NCBI GenBank assembly: GCA_934754475.1
Contig: CAKVHV010000002.1
Location: 1-64,000, forward strand
Origin: an uncultured Clostridia bacterium
Lineage (GTDB): Bacteria > Bacillota > Clostridia > Christensenellales > UBA1242
Direction of reading: 5' to 3'
DNA: 64,000 bases
The notes beneath the pieces are model-generated. The model had not been told where the DNA came from and made no database searches. It was given only the letters and a program-made list of their open reading frames with translations. Shown here in pieces: positions 34,173 to 43,092 of the stretch. The position numbers and the translations under genes are program-made. Numbering within the stretch: the first letter of the stretch is position 1; each line of letters opens with the position of its first letter.

Positions 34173-34409
34173 ATTATCTCCTTTAAGGTTATTTAAATAT
34201 ATGAAAAGAATTTTTATTATATGAAAAAAATAAATTACAAATTTAATTTTAAAAAAATCTTATTTAAAATTATTTAATTATTACTCAATTTTTAATTACA
34301 AAAGCACTTGCTTAATTTTTTTTGAGAATATTAACAAATTTCAAATAGTATAGTAATATATATTTCAAAAAAATTTAAGGGGTGGGTTATCAAAAAAGTT
34401 ATCAAAGCA

Positions 34410-35900
34410 ATGCTAATGCTTACAATTTTTAGCGTTCTAACTAGATGTCTAGGTTTTATCTTTAAGATTTATTTAACCAAGATTATGACCACAACTGAAC
34501 TTGGTGTTTATAATTTGAGTGTATCTGTATATATGGTTATGATAACACTAGTTGGAGCAAGTATTCCACTGACAATTTCCAAAATAACCGCAAGCAACAA
34601 TACTCTCCACCACGAAAACGAAACAAAGTATAGTGTAACATCTTCACTAATTATGACCAGCGGATTTTCACTACTAATATCCGCACTACTTCTAATAAGC
34701 AAACCACTTCTTACAATAATAATTGGTGACCCTATTGGATACTACATAATAATTTCTTTGATTCCGTCAATTGTGTTTACAGCGATATACTCCCAAATTC
34801 GTGGTTATTTATGGGGAATAGAAAACTACTTTGCAGTTAGCATAGTTGAATTTGTTGAACAGATTTTGAGAATTGCATTTTGTATAACGTTTGTACTAAC
34901 TGGTTGGTTTTCGTCACCAGTAATTGCGGTCGGAATGGCTCTAAGCATTGCATGTGCATTAAGTACAATTTATGGAATTATATTGTATCTAAAGAATGGT
35001 GGTAGATTTAAGTACAAAAATGGATATTTCAAATCTATTATCAAATCCACTCTCCCTTTGACGGGTGTAAGATTATTTGGAAGTCTACTTCAACCACTAG
35101 TTGCAATAATTATTCCTTATAGACTAACAAGACTTGGAATGTCCAAAGACTTGGCACTAAGCGAACTTGGAATAGTTATGGGAATGACGATGCCTTTGCT
35201 TTCAATTCCTTCTACAATAATTGGAGCATTGTGCATGATACTAATTCCACGAATAAACACTGTTAATTCTAAAGAAGAACTCAAACGACAGATTAACAAC
35301 TATCTAAAGTTTACACTCACTTGTATTTTTGTATTCCTTCCAATATTTTTGACTCTCAGCACTCACTTGTGCGTATATGTCTACAACAATATTGATGCCG
35401 GAATTTATATGGCGAGATGTTCGTGGATTGTCGTTGCATTAGGACTATCTCAATTAACTACATCAATTTTGAATGCACTTAATCAAGAGAACAAAACATT
35501 TATCTATTATGTAATAAGTTGTGTAATAATGATAATTCTTTCGCTTATACTCCCAAATTTCTTTGGAATTAAGTCAATGCTTATTGCATCAGGAGTTAGT
35601 TCAATTGTATTAGTTATACTTAATCTTTACAAACTAAATCGTCAAATTGGAATAAAAACACACTTAATAAAAACCATAATTTATCACTCACTAATTTGTA
35701 TTCCCGTTATAATACTCAACAAATTTTGTTATAATATTTTTGTAAATTTTGTAAGCACATTCTTTGCAATTGCATTTACTTCAGTTATAAGTGTTCTTAG
35801 TTATTTAGGATTACTCTTTGTTTTTGGAATACTCGATGTTAATATTATCAAAGACTACTTTTTAAATAAATTCAAATCTAAGAAAAATAGTAATTGTTAA
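34410..35900 (+). CDS. SpoVB/MurJ-like lipid or polysaccharide flippase (MOP family)
   Basis: 496 residues from this ATG, with about 14 membrane helices. 'SVLTRCLGFIFKIYLTKIMTTTELGVYNL' and 'SIPLTISKI' match the SpoVB/YtgP-like group, which moves lipid-linked precursors during cortex or wall synthesis. The start is doubtful. The only good ribosome site (AAGGGGTGG, 34377-34385) is too far from this ATG. It is correctly spaced for an in-frame ATC at 34389, which would add seven residues (xKKVIKA) typical of this family's N-terminus. Confidence 0.87.
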   Translation: MLMLTIFSVLTRCLGFIFKIYLTKIMTTTELGVYNLSVSVYMVMITLVGASIPLTISKITASNNTLHHENETKYSVTSSLIMTSGFSLLISALLLISKPLLTIIIGDPIGYYIIISLIPSIVFTAIYSQIRGYLWGIENYFAVSIVEFVEQILRIAFCITFVLTGWFSSPVIAVGMALSIACALSTIYGIILYLKNGGRFKYKNGYFKSIIKSTLPLTGVRLFGSLLQPLVAIIIPYRLTRLGMSKDLALSELGIVMGMTMPLLSIPSTIIGALCMILIPRINTVNSKEELKRQINNYLKFTLTCIFVFLPIFLTLSTHLCVYVYNNIDAGIYMARCSWIVVALGLSQLTTSILNALNQENKTFIYYVISCVIMIILSLILPNFFGIKSMLIASGVSSIVLVILNLYKLNRQIGIKTHLIKTIIYHSLICIPVIILNKFCYNIFVNFVSTFFAIAFTSVISVLSYLGLLFVFGILDVNIIKDYFLNKFKSKKNSNC

Positions 35901-35984
35901 TAATCAGACTTCTAGCAATTATATTAAAAATCAAATTATTTTTTAATTATTAATTTTTTAAGTATAAACATATAAAAACTATCA

Positions 35985-36050
35985 CAAAAAAACATGCAAA
36001 AAAACAAACCCTACAGCCAAAATGTAAGGTTTGTTAAATCGCATGTTTTT
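35985..36050. terminator. bidirectional terminator
   Basis: AAACATGC/GCATGTTT arms with a nested AACAAACC/GGTTTGTT stem, between convergent genes. Confidence 0.7.
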
Positions 36051-36419
36051 TTACTTTTCTATTTTTGGAAGTAGAGTCATCGAAGAACAAACTAGTCCTA
36101 TCGACAAAAGTATAACCAATGCCTTAACATCAATGTTTTCATTAATACAAAGTATCAATGTAACAAGTGCCATAACCATCGCAACAAATCTAAAAATTAA
36201 ATCCATAAACTTAATTATTCTCTTGTTTTTGGACTCTTTTTTTTGGTCAATAGCGAGATTTATTCTATCTACTTCTTCAGAAGTCAACTCCAAATCTTGA
36301 GAATTATTCAAAATCTTTTCAAGTGTAGCACTTGAAATTCCTAAATTCTTTGCACATTTTGACGAAGAAAAGTTATTCTTTTCCATGTAAGATTTTACTT
36401 TTTCACTTAACTTATTCAT
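36051..36419 (-). CDS. helix-turn-helix protein with membrane tail
   Basis: 122 residues. N-terminal 60 residues look like an XRE/Cro-type helix-turn-helix ('FSSSKCAKNLGISSATLEKILNN'). Two hydrophobic helices (about 72-92 and 97-117) follow. A membrane-tethered DNA-binding regulator is the simplest reading; the family is not certain. GAAGG precedes the ATG. It is monocistronic. Confidence 0.65.
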   Translation of the reverse strand: MNKLSEKVKSYMEKNNFSSSKCAKNLGISSATLEKILNNSQDLELTSEEVDRINLAIDQKKESKNKRIIKFMDLIFRFVAMVMALVTLILCINENIDVKALVILLSIGLVCSSMTLLPKIEK

Positions 36420-36499
36420 AATTACCTTCGGTCTTTTAACATTACAAATATTCTAACACAATTTGGTGTTATTACAAAATAAATTTAGATTGTAAACCT

Positions 36500-37009
36500 T
36501 TATTTTTTTCTAGTTTTTATTAAATATATTATTGTCCAAATTATCATAAATACATCCATCGCAATACTAAAATATGCTTTTGTAATACATGCATAAATTC
36601 CCCACAAGAACTTTGTAATTATTAGCACAATTTTAATAAGAACCACACTGTTTTGCCAAACAGAAAAGCATACTAAAGTTGAAGCAATAATTGGAAAAAT
36701 ATCATACCAAACATCAAAGTTAAAAAGCGAAACAAATATATTAAGTGCAACAAAGAATACAAGTAATATTACATAAAAAACCTTGTTGTATTTATCTTTG
36801 AATTTGTAAACTATTAGTCTAACAATCGTTATTGCACACAAATAGAGTGCAATTATTTTGTTTAAAAAATAATACTGCACACCCGAAAACACATTTTGTG
36901 TTAAGTTAAAATATATGTACTTTGACCTATTTTTTGAAAGTACACTCAATATCGAAACCACAAAAGCAAGTAAACCAAATGCTTGGGCTATCCAAAAATA
37001 ATCTATCAT
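36500..37009 (-). CDS. YgjV-type membrane protein
   Basis: 169 residues with five or six helices. 'AQAFGLLAFVVSILSVLSKNRSKYI' and the run of short helices follow the YgjV family. Function unknown. No clear ribosome site precedes the ATG. Confidence 0.6.
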   Translation of the reverse strand: MIDYFWIAQAFGLLAFVVSILSVLSKNRSKYIYFNLTQNVFSGVQYYFLNKIIALYLCAITIVRLIVYKFKDKYNKVFYVILLVFFVALNIFVSLFNFDVWYDIFPIIASTLVCFSVWQNSVVLIKIVLIITKFLWGIYACITKAYFSIAMDVFMIIWTIIYLIKTRKK

Positions 37010-37174
37010 ATTTCAGTATATGAATAAATATTTGAATTTGCATCTTTCAGATTTTTGACATTATTTCAAATTTGTCAAATTTAAGGCTATATTACTCGAC
37101 AAAACTCGACATATTTGATAATATAAAACTAAATATTTGTCAGAGTTTTGACCAAATTAATATAAGGAGAATTT

Positions 37175-38083
37175 ATGAACAAATTTGAAATATCCACCGA
37201 TTCCACTAGCGATTTTTATGAAAGTGAAATCAAACAATACAATTTATATGTAGGCAAACTTGACTTTATAATGACTGACAAGAGCGGAAAAATCACTGAA
37301 AGAAAAGATGACTTCGTTAGTCCCCAAGAATACATAGATTTTTATAACGATTTATCCAACGGAATTGTTGCCAAAACATCAATTCTTAATCTTCAAGCAC
37401 ATATTGATTTATTTAGAAAAATGGCTCAAGATGGAATTAAAAATGCTATACACATTTCTCAAGGCATGGGACTTAGCCCTACTGTTGTCAATGCAAGAAA
37501 GGCAATTGAAGAAGTTAAACTTGAATTTCCGGACATCAATTATGTTGCAATAGACAGCAACACCACTACTGTTCAAGAAGGAAATTTAGTTAGAATTGCA
37601 ATGAAACTAAGAGACAATGGAAAATCCATGAAAGAGACCATTGACTTGTTAGAAAAGTTTAAAATGCAAACTCAACACTTTATTGTTGTTGATGATTTGA
37701 TGTATTTAAAACGTGGTGGCAGAATTAGTGCCCTTTCTGCAACAGTTGGAACTTTGCTCCAACTCAAACCAATTATTGAATTTACAAAAGAAGGCAAACT
37801 CGAAGTTATTCGAAAAGAAAACGGAATTAAAAAAGCATACAAGTCTGTAATTGAAGAAATTAAGAGAGACTATACTTTCCACAAAGAATTTGGAAATGCG
37901 ATAATCGTTCATACAAACAATCCAAATGGTGCAAAACTTATGTCAGATATGTTCAACGAAGCTTTTGGATATGTTCCAGAAATAAGAATAATGGGTCCAA
38001 TTATTGGAGCGCACGTTGGGCCAAATGCTGTAGCGGTTACTTTTCTTTCAAACGAACAACGTAAATATTCATCTAATAAATAA
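37175..38083 (+). CDS. DegV-family fatty-acid-binding protein
   Basis: 302 residues. 'EISTDSTSDF' near the start and 'YVAIDSNTTTVQEGNLV' and 'VVDDLMYLKRGGRIS' in the middle are DegV hallmarks. Such proteins (FakB) present fatty acids to the FakA kinase to make acyl-phosphate, the substrate used by PlsY, so a functional tie to plsY at 18527 is plausible. AAGGAG precedes the ATG; a terminator follows at 38084-38133. Confidence 0.92.
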   Translation: MNKFEISTDSTSDFYESEIKQYNLYVGKLDFIMTDKSGKITERKDDFVSPQEYIDFYNDLSNGIVAKTSILNLQAHIDLFRKMAQDGIKNAIHISQGMGLSPTVVNARKAIEEVKLEFPDINYVAIDSNTTTVQEGNLVRIAMKLRDNGKSMKETIDLLEKFKMQTQHFIVVDDLMYLKRGGRISALSATVGTLLQLKPIIEFTKEGKLEVIRKENGIKKAYKSVIEEIKRDYTFHKEFGNAIIVHTNNPNGAKLMSDMFNEAFGYVPEIRIMGPIIGAHVGPNAVAVTFLSNEQRKYSSNK

Positions 38084-38133
38084 CGAAAAAAGCATTATAA
38101 TTGGGATGTATTTCCAAGAATAATGCTTTTTTG
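38084..38133 (+). terminator. terminator of degV-family gene
   Basis: AAAAAGCATTAT/AATAATGCTTTTT arms, nested short stem, T run. Confidence 0.7.
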
Positions 38134-38223
38134 TTATCAACTTTTGACTGTTTTTGATAATTTTTTCTTTATTCAAAGTCTATTTTGCATAACATTTTAC
38201 ACAATTTAAAGTTGATTTTTTAA

Positions 38224-39054
38224 TTAATCGTCATAATTATCTAAGAAGTTATAAGTGTTCTTTCCTTTTTTGTATCCAAGAATTTTATCGAGATTAACAT
38301 TGCTTGCACTTTTGAATACATTTTTTTCAACATTATCATTATATTTTATCAAACTTTTGATAAGCAGTTTTGTCTCATGTCTTTTGGAATTTAAATCATG
38401 CTCAAGTTCATTTTCTATGCTTTCAGTCATTCTACATGCACATCTTATAAATTCTAGTTCACATGCTTCCTTCCAAGCAATAATATCTTTTTCCCTAATC
38501 AAATACATTGGTCTGATTAATTCCATGTTTTCAAAGTTGTCGCTATGTAGTTTTGGCATCATGGTTTGAAAAGAGCCGGCATTTAAGATATTCAAAAGCG
38601 TTGTTTCGATTACATCGTCATAATGATGACCAAGTGCAATTTTGTTGCAACCACGTTCCTTGGCTAGTCGATACAAAGCCCCCCTACGCATCCTTGCACA
38701 CAAATAGCATGGACTTCCGCCTACACTATCTGTAACTGAGAATATATCTGTATTTACAATTTCGGCATTTATGTTCAAATATTTTAGATTATGTTTAATC
38801 AAGTCCAAATTCTCTTGATTGTATCCCGGGTTCATAACCAAATAAATAACTTCAAAGTTTATGTTTGAATGTTTGTGGAGTTCTTCGAATAATTTGGCAA
38901 GTAGCATACTATCTTTTCCGCCAGAGATACACACACAAATTTTGTCATTTTCGTTTACAAGTTTGTAGTCTTTGATTGCTTTTGTAAATTTTGACCAAAG
39001 TCTTGACCTATATGTTGTTATTATTGACCTTTCAATTTCTTGATATTTTTCCAA
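38224..39054 (-). CDS. TtcA-like tRNA-thiolation PP-loop ATPase
   Basis: 276 residues. PP-loop 'CISGGKDSMLLAKL', central 'CYLCARMRRGALYRLAKERG' (CxxC) and 'LGHHYDDVIETTLLN', then a later 'CACRMTE'. This is the TtcA/TtuA family, which adenylates and thiolates a tRNA base (s2C32 in TtcA) using an Fe-S cluster held by the cysteines. The start is a TTG preceded by AAGGAAAAAG. It is transcribed alone. Confidence 0.87.
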   Translation of the reverse strand: MEKYQEIERSIITTYRSRLWSKFTKAIKDYKLVNENDKICVCISGGKDSMLLAKLFEELHKHSNINFEVIYLVMNPGYNQENLDLIKHNLKYLNINAEIVNTDIFSVTDSVGGSPCYLCARMRRGALYRLAKERGCNKIALGHHYDDVIETTLLNILNAGSFQTMMPKLHSDNFENMELIRPMYLIREKDIIAWKEACELEFIRCACRMTESIENELEHDLNSKRHETKLLIKSLIKYNDNVEKNVFKSASNVNLDKILGYKKGKNTYNFLDNYDD

Positions 39055-39317
39055 TTCTTTTTCCTTAAAATAAAGTTTCAGTAACTAAAATACTAGTAGT
39101 AGTCTACAATAATTTAAAAATATTTTCAACTAGTATCCATAAATTTATTTAATTCTATCAAAATTATTTATTTTGCTAAAAAATATATAACTTTGAAATT
39201 AATACTTTTCCATAATTTACATTTTGAAAGAAAACCCGAAAATACATATTTCGACAAATTTTTACACAAATTATTTGTAGATAGAATTATTATTCTAAAT
39301 AAAATGGGAGGTAGATT

Positions 39318-39866
39318 ATGAAAAAAGTTTTAAAGGTTTTTGCTATAATGTTACTAATTGTTGCGTGTTTTGTGGCAATTCCAGCCTGTGGAGAAACTCC
39401 ACCACAAAATGATTACATAACAGCAAACACAAGCGGTTCTTCATTTAGTGGAAGCGATGTAGTTTTCAAAAATGCAGACGATTTCAAACTTGAATACTTA
39501 GATAACAACAACTACAAAGCAGTAGGTTCGGCTAGTCGTATGACCGAAGAACAAGCAACAACTTGGGGAACAGTAGCAAACTCAAAATTCATCGTAATTA
39601 GCGTTAAGATGGGTGTTGGTGGCAAAGCAATTATTGGTTGGAGAAATAGCGAAACTATGAATAATCCTTACAGCCAAGAAGAAATTGACGGAACATTTAT
39701 CAAAAACTCAACTACAGCAAAAAGCGAAACTAAAAACTTTATTTTGGCATTAACTGATGGCGATACTCCTAGACATCCAGATTATAAGATTTGGAGAATA
39801 GAAGTAACCGAACAAGATGCTACTGAATCAAAAGCATTTACTGTAGATTTCTCAGACTTATATTAA
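39318..39866 (+). CDS. small secreted lipoprotein
   Basis: 182 residues. Signal peptide with lipobox 'IPACG' (Cys about 25), then a beta-rich domain of about 155 residues without recognised family. GGGAGG precedes the ATG. Single gene with a tidy terminator (39871-39905). Confidence 0.8.
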   Translation: MKKVLKVFAIMLLIVACFVAIPACGETPPQNDYITANTSGSSFSGSDVVFKNADDFKLEYLDNNNYKAVGSASRMTEEQATTWGTVANSKFIVISVKMGVGGKAIIGWRNSETMNNPYSQEEIDGTFIKNSTTAKSETKNFILALTDGDTPRHPDYKIWRIEVTEQDATESKAFTVDFSDLY

Positions 39867-39870
39867 CTTG

Positions 39871-39905
39871 TAAATAGAGAATTTTAATAATTCTCTATTT
39901 TTTTG
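39871..39905 (+). terminator. terminator of lipoprotein gene
   Basis: AATAGAGAATT/AATTCTCTATT arms plus T run. Confidence 0.75.
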
Positions 39906-39940
39906 TTTATTCAAAATGTTTTAGTCAAAACTTATTTTTA

Positions 39941-39971
39941 TTTTGCTAAAATACTTTTTTTTGCTAAAATA
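39941..39971 (+). promoter_or_regulatory. two direct copies of TTTTGCTAAAATA
   Basis: Copies begin at 39941 and 39959 (18-bp spacing), immediately upstream of the rrf2 gene. They could be a regulator site or overlapping -35/-10 elements. Confidence 0.4.
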
Positions 39972-39992
39972 TCTCAAAAGGAATAAAATCAT

Positions 39993-40394
39993 ATGAAAAT
40001 ATCATCAAAAGGCAGATATGCTGTTAGAATAATGACTGAAATTGCCAAATCAAAAGAAAAATGTGTTTCTGTAAGTGAGATTGCAAATAATCAAAATATT
40101 TCTATCAAGTATACCGAACAAATCATAAGCAAACTAGTCAAATCCAAATTAGTTGAAAGTTTTAGGGGTACTACGGGCGGATACAAATTGATAAAGTCCC
40201 CAAAAGATATTAACATCGCCCAAATACTCTCCACAACTGGCGATGCCCCTAACCTTGCGCCTTGTATTAATTCAAACTGCAATCGAAAGTCTGAGTGCGA
40301 GACTATTGGATGCTGGGAAACTCTAAATAATCTAATATATAATTACCTTAGTAGTATCACCCTTCAAGATATTTTGGACAAAAATTTTAAATAA
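39993..40394 (+). CDS. iscR: Rrf2-family Fe-S regulator (IscR-like)
   Basis: 133 residues. Winged-helix domain 'MKISSKGRYAVRIMTEIA' ... 'GTTGGYKL', then cysteines in 'CINSNCNRKSEC' (C-x4-C-x5-C), the IscR cluster-binding pattern, and one more Cys ('GCW'). It probably senses iron-sulfur status and represses the nifS-nifU genes directly downstream. AAGGA precedes the ATG. The symbol is by family and position. Confidence 0.85.
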   Translation: MKISSKGRYAVRIMTEIAKSKEKCVSVSEIANNQNISIKYTEQIISKLVKSKLVESFRGTTGGYKLIKSPKDINIAQILSTTGDAPNLAPCINSNCNRKSECETIGCWETLNNLIYNYLSSITLQDILDKNFK

Positions 40395-40401
40395 TTCAAT
40401 T

Positions 40402-40425
40402 TGATGCTTGACAAACGCATCATTT
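40402..40425 (+). terminator. hairpin after iscR overlapping the nifS -35 box
   Basis: TGATGC/GCATCA arms enclosing TTGACAAAC, followed by TTTTGTTTT. It may end iscR transcription; the loop contains the TTGACA of the next promoter. Confidence 0.45.
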
Positions 40426-40436
40426 TGTTTTATTAT
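40408..40436 (+). promoter_or_regulatory. promoter of nifS-nifU
   Basis: TTGACA (40408-40413), 17-bp spacer, TATTAT (40431-40436). Confidence 0.7.
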
Positions 40437-40461
40437 ATATCATACTATTTTGGTAGGATAT
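40437..40461 (+). promoter_or_regulatory. candidate IscR operator
   Basis: 25-bp palindrome with half-sites ATATCATAC and GTAGGATAT, just downstream of the -10 box and covering the expected start point. Confidence 0.6.
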
Positions 40462-40479
40462 AAAACAAAGGAGAAATAA

Positions 40480-41664
40480 ATGATATATTTAGACAATGCT
40501 GGAACAACCAAAATGACACAAAATGTAATATCAGCAATGCTTCCAATGTTTGATACAAACTATGGAAATGCAAGTAGCCTATATTATTTTGGTCAAAAAT
40601 CCAAAGAAATCCTGGAAGAAGCAAGAGAGCAAGTTGCAAAGTGTTTGAATGCCGAATCTAATGAAATATACTTTACATCAGGTGGGAGCGAGAGTGATAA
40701 TTGGGCAATCAATTCTGCTTGCAAGTTTGCCAAGTTAAAAAATAAAACCCATATTATAACCACTACTTTTGAGCATCATGCAATTTTGAATACTCTCAAA
40801 GAAAAGGAAAAAGAAGGTTTTAAGGTAACATATTTGCCTGTATACGAAAACGGAATAATTCACTTGGATGACTTAGAAAAAGCAATCACAAAAGACACTT
40901 TTTTGGTTACAATTATGTTTGCAAACAACGAAATTGGCACAATTCAGCCTATCCAAGAAATTGGTGAGATTTGCAAAAAGCATGGAGTAATCTTTCATAC
41001 AGACGCAGTTCAAGCGGTTGGTCACGTCAAAGTAGATGTCAAGGCTATGAATATAGATATGCTATCTATTTCAGGACATAAATTTCATGGTCCAAAGGGA
41101 ACGGGAGTGTTATTTTGCAAAAAAGGTTGCCCATTATTCCCATTTATTCTTGGCGGAAGTCAAGAGAAAAACAAACGTGCCGGAACTGAAAATATTGCGG
41201 GAATTGTAGGCTTGTCCACTGCTCTCAAAGATGCAATTGACGAAATGGACGTAGTTTCAGAAAGAGAAACAAAACTTAGAAATAGATTATTTGAAGGTTT
41301 GAGCAAAATTGAACATAGCAAAATTAATGGCGACCTAGAAAATAGACTTCCAAACAATTTTAATATGTGTTTCGAAGGAATTGAAGGCGAAAGTTTGTTA
41401 CTTATGCTTGATGACAAAGGAATTTGCGCTTCAAGCGGTTCGGCTTGCACCAGCGGTTCACTTGACCCTAGCCACGTTTTGCTTGCAATTGGACTTCCCC
41501 ACGAAATAGCCCACGGAAGTCTAAGACTAACACTTTCTAAGTTTACAACAATCGAAGAAGTAGATTATACAATTGATGCAGTCAAAGAAGTCGTTAAAAT
41601 TTTGCGAAAAATGAGTCCAGTTTGGGACGAATTACAAAAAGGAGAAAGAAAACATGTTATATAG
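40480..41664 (+). CDS. nifS: cysteine desulfurase NifS/IscS
   Basis: 394 residues. 'YLDNAGTTK' start, 'HTDAVQAVGH', PLP lysine in 'SISGHKFHGPKGTG' (about 206), and the mobile catalytic Cys loop 'SSGSACTSGSLDPSHVL'. It takes sulfur from cysteine and hands it to the scaffold encoded next, whose start overlaps by 11 nt. AAGGAG precedes the ATG. It is controlled from 40408-40461. Confidence 0.95.
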   Translation: MIYLDNAGTTKMTQNVISAMLPMFDTNYGNASSLYYFGQKSKEILEEAREQVAKCLNAESNEIYFTSGGSESDNWAINSACKFAKLKNKTHIITTTFEHHAILNTLKEKEKEGFKVTYLPVYENGIIHLDDLEKAITKDTFLVTIMFANNEIGTIQPIQEIGEICKKHGVIFHTDAVQAVGHVKVDVKAMNIDMLSISGHKFHGPKGTGVLFCKKGCPLFPFILGGSQEKNKRAGTENIAGIVGLSTALKDAIDEMDVVSERETKLRNRLFEGLSKIEHSKINGDLENRLPNNFNMCFEGIEGESLLLMLDDKGICASSGSACTSGSLDPSHVLLAIGLPHEIAHGSLRLTLSKFTTIEEVDYTIDAVKEVVKILRKMSPVWDELQKGERKHVI

Positions 41665-42091
41665 TGAAAAAGTTATGGACCATTTTAGAAACCCACGTAA
41701 TGTTGGTGAAATCAAAGATGCAGATGCCATAGGCGAAGTTGGAAATGCTAAGTGCGGAGATATTATGAGAATGTATCTCAAAATCAAAGACGGAATAATT
41801 ACGGATGTTAAATTTATGACATTTGGATGCGGAAGCGCAATTGCTACAAGTTCAATGGCAACAGAACTTATCAAAGGCAAACCACTCAAAGATGCCTTGA
41901 AATTAACAAACCAGGCAGTTGTCGAAGCCTTGGATGGTCTCCCACAACACAAAATCCATTGTTCTGTTCTAGCCGAAGAAGCAATTAAATCAGCAATCAA
42001 AAATTATTATGACAAAAATAATATTGAGTATGATGCAAAAGATTTTTGCGCACTCGACTGCCCTTGTTGCCACACACATGATAATGATTAA
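41654..42091 (+). CDS. nifU: iron-sulfur scaffold IscU/NifU-type
   Basis: 145 residues. Scaffold cysteines are in 'GNAKCGD', 'TFGCGS' (extra) and 'HCSVLAEEAI', with the assembly Asp in KCGD. The C-terminus has an added Cys/His cluster 'CALDCPCCHTHDND', beyond the usual end of the scaffold domain. It receives sulfur from NifS and assembles clusters for NifJ, ferredoxin and others. AAAGGAG lies inside nifS. Confidence 0.93.
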   Translation: MLYSEKVMDHFRNPRNVGEIKDADAIGEVGNAKCGDIMRMYLKIKDGIITDVKFMTFGCGSAIATSSMATELIKGKPLKDALKLTNQAVVEALDGLPQHKIHCSVLAEEAIKSAIKNYYDKNNIEYDAKDFCALDCPCCHTHDND

Positions 42092-42096
42092 TAATA

Positions 42097-42160
42097 AAAA
42101 ACAACCCTATCATATAAGTTTTGCAAAAAGCAGAACTATATTATAGAGTTATTTTTTTTA
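42097..42160. terminator. bidirectional terminator with nested stems
   Basis: AACCCTAT/ATAGAGTT outer arms (one mismatch), inner AGTTTTGC/GCAGAACT, T run. Confidence 0.55.
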
Positions 42161-42167
42161 TTTAATA

Positions 42168-42671
42168 TTAATCTTCTAATTCTTGTTCTAAATATTTTTT
42201 GTTAATTCTAAATTCATAATCTTTAATTTGTTCCAAGTCAAGATATTCAGGAATATCTTTGAGATTACTTGTTTGAAGATATAGAGAAAAAGGTTTTAAA
42301 TCATCCAAAACACCATCATAAATGCCACACTTTATCTGTCCACCATAAGAATCCATGTAGGATAAAATAATTCTGTTACTAAGTACCGGCAATATCATTC
42401 CATCTTTTGAAGGTGCTTTATAGAATTTAAAATTCTTATAAATCCCATGATTTTTTAAAAATTTATTATTTGTAGAAAGCGATGACTTAATTTCCTTTTC
42501 AGTTGCTGGACATACAATCACATGTTCTACATAAGAAAAACGACTATGAGAATAACGAGTATCATCGTATCGAGTAAACAAATTATGCTCAGCAAGAAAC
42601 AATTGGTTAGTTTTAAACTTACCCATAGCTTCTTTAGTTTCTTTTTTCCACTTTAAATAGTCTTTAAACAT
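42168..42671 (-). CDS. hypothetical protein
   Basis: 167 residues, cytoplasmic. A basic N-terminal helix is followed by a mixed domain with 'EHVIVCPATEKEIKSSL'. No recognised family. The start is set at the ATG at 42671 after GGGTGG; the longer reading to 42692 would include that site. Single gene. Confidence 0.65.
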   Translation of the reverse strand: MFKDYLKWKKETKEAMGKFKTNQLFLAEHNLFTRYDDTRYSHSRFSYVEHVIVCPATEKEIKSSLSTNNKFLKNHGIYKNFKFYKAPSKDGMILPVLSNRIILSYMDSYGGQIKCGIYDGVLDDLKPFSLYLQTSNLKDIPEYLDLEQIKDYEFRINKKYLEQELED

Positions 42672-42776
42672 TATATACCACCCTATTAACATTTAAACTA
42701 AAAGCAGTATATCATAGTCAATTTTTAAATTCAATATCTCAAAGAGAAAAAAATTAAAATTTCTTTGTCAAAATTA

Positions 42777-42805
42777 TTGACAACAAAATAAATATTTGAT
42801 ATTAT
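42777..42805 (+). promoter_or_regulatory. promoter of tRNA-Ala/tRNA-Ile
   Basis: TTGACA (42777-42782), 17-bp spacer, TATTAT (42800-42805); same layout as the tRNA promoter at 12074. Confidence 0.7.
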
Positions 42806-42830
42806 AGTAGAGTTCTTAATAAATTTGTAT

Positions 42831-42907
42831 GGGGGTATAGCTCAGTTGGCTAGAGCACCTGCCTTGCAAGCAGGGGGTCAAGAGTTCGAGTCTCTTTATC
42901 TCCACCA
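42831..42907 (+). tRNA. tRNA-Ala (anticodon TGC)
   Basis: 77 nt with CCA. Acceptor GGGGGTA with TATCTCC (two G-T pairs); anticodon loop CTTGCAA between CCTGC and GCAGG. Confidence 0.95.
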
Positions 42908-42912
42908 TATAT

Positions 42913-42989
42913 AGAGATGTAGCTCAGCAGGTTAGAGCACCACCCTGATAAGGTGGGGGTCGGTGGTTCGAGTCCACTCATCTCTACCA
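42913..42989 (+). tRNA. tRNA-Ile (anticodon GAT)
   Basis: 77 nt with CCA. Acceptor AGAGATG with CATCTCT; anticodon loop CTGATAA between CCACC and GGTGG. Confidence 0.95.
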
Positions 42990-42992
42990 AAA

Positions 42993-43018
42993 CATCTGAC
43001 GAAAGTCAGATTTTTTTT
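42993..43018 (+). terminator. terminator of the tRNA pair
   Basis: ATCTGAC/GTCAGAT hairpin with GAAA loop and T run. Confidence 0.75.
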
Positions 43019-43092
43019 AATAAATTTTTAGCGAAGAAAATTTATTTTCGTAGCAAAAAGATTATTAAAAAAATTATTGCGTTAGCAATGTT

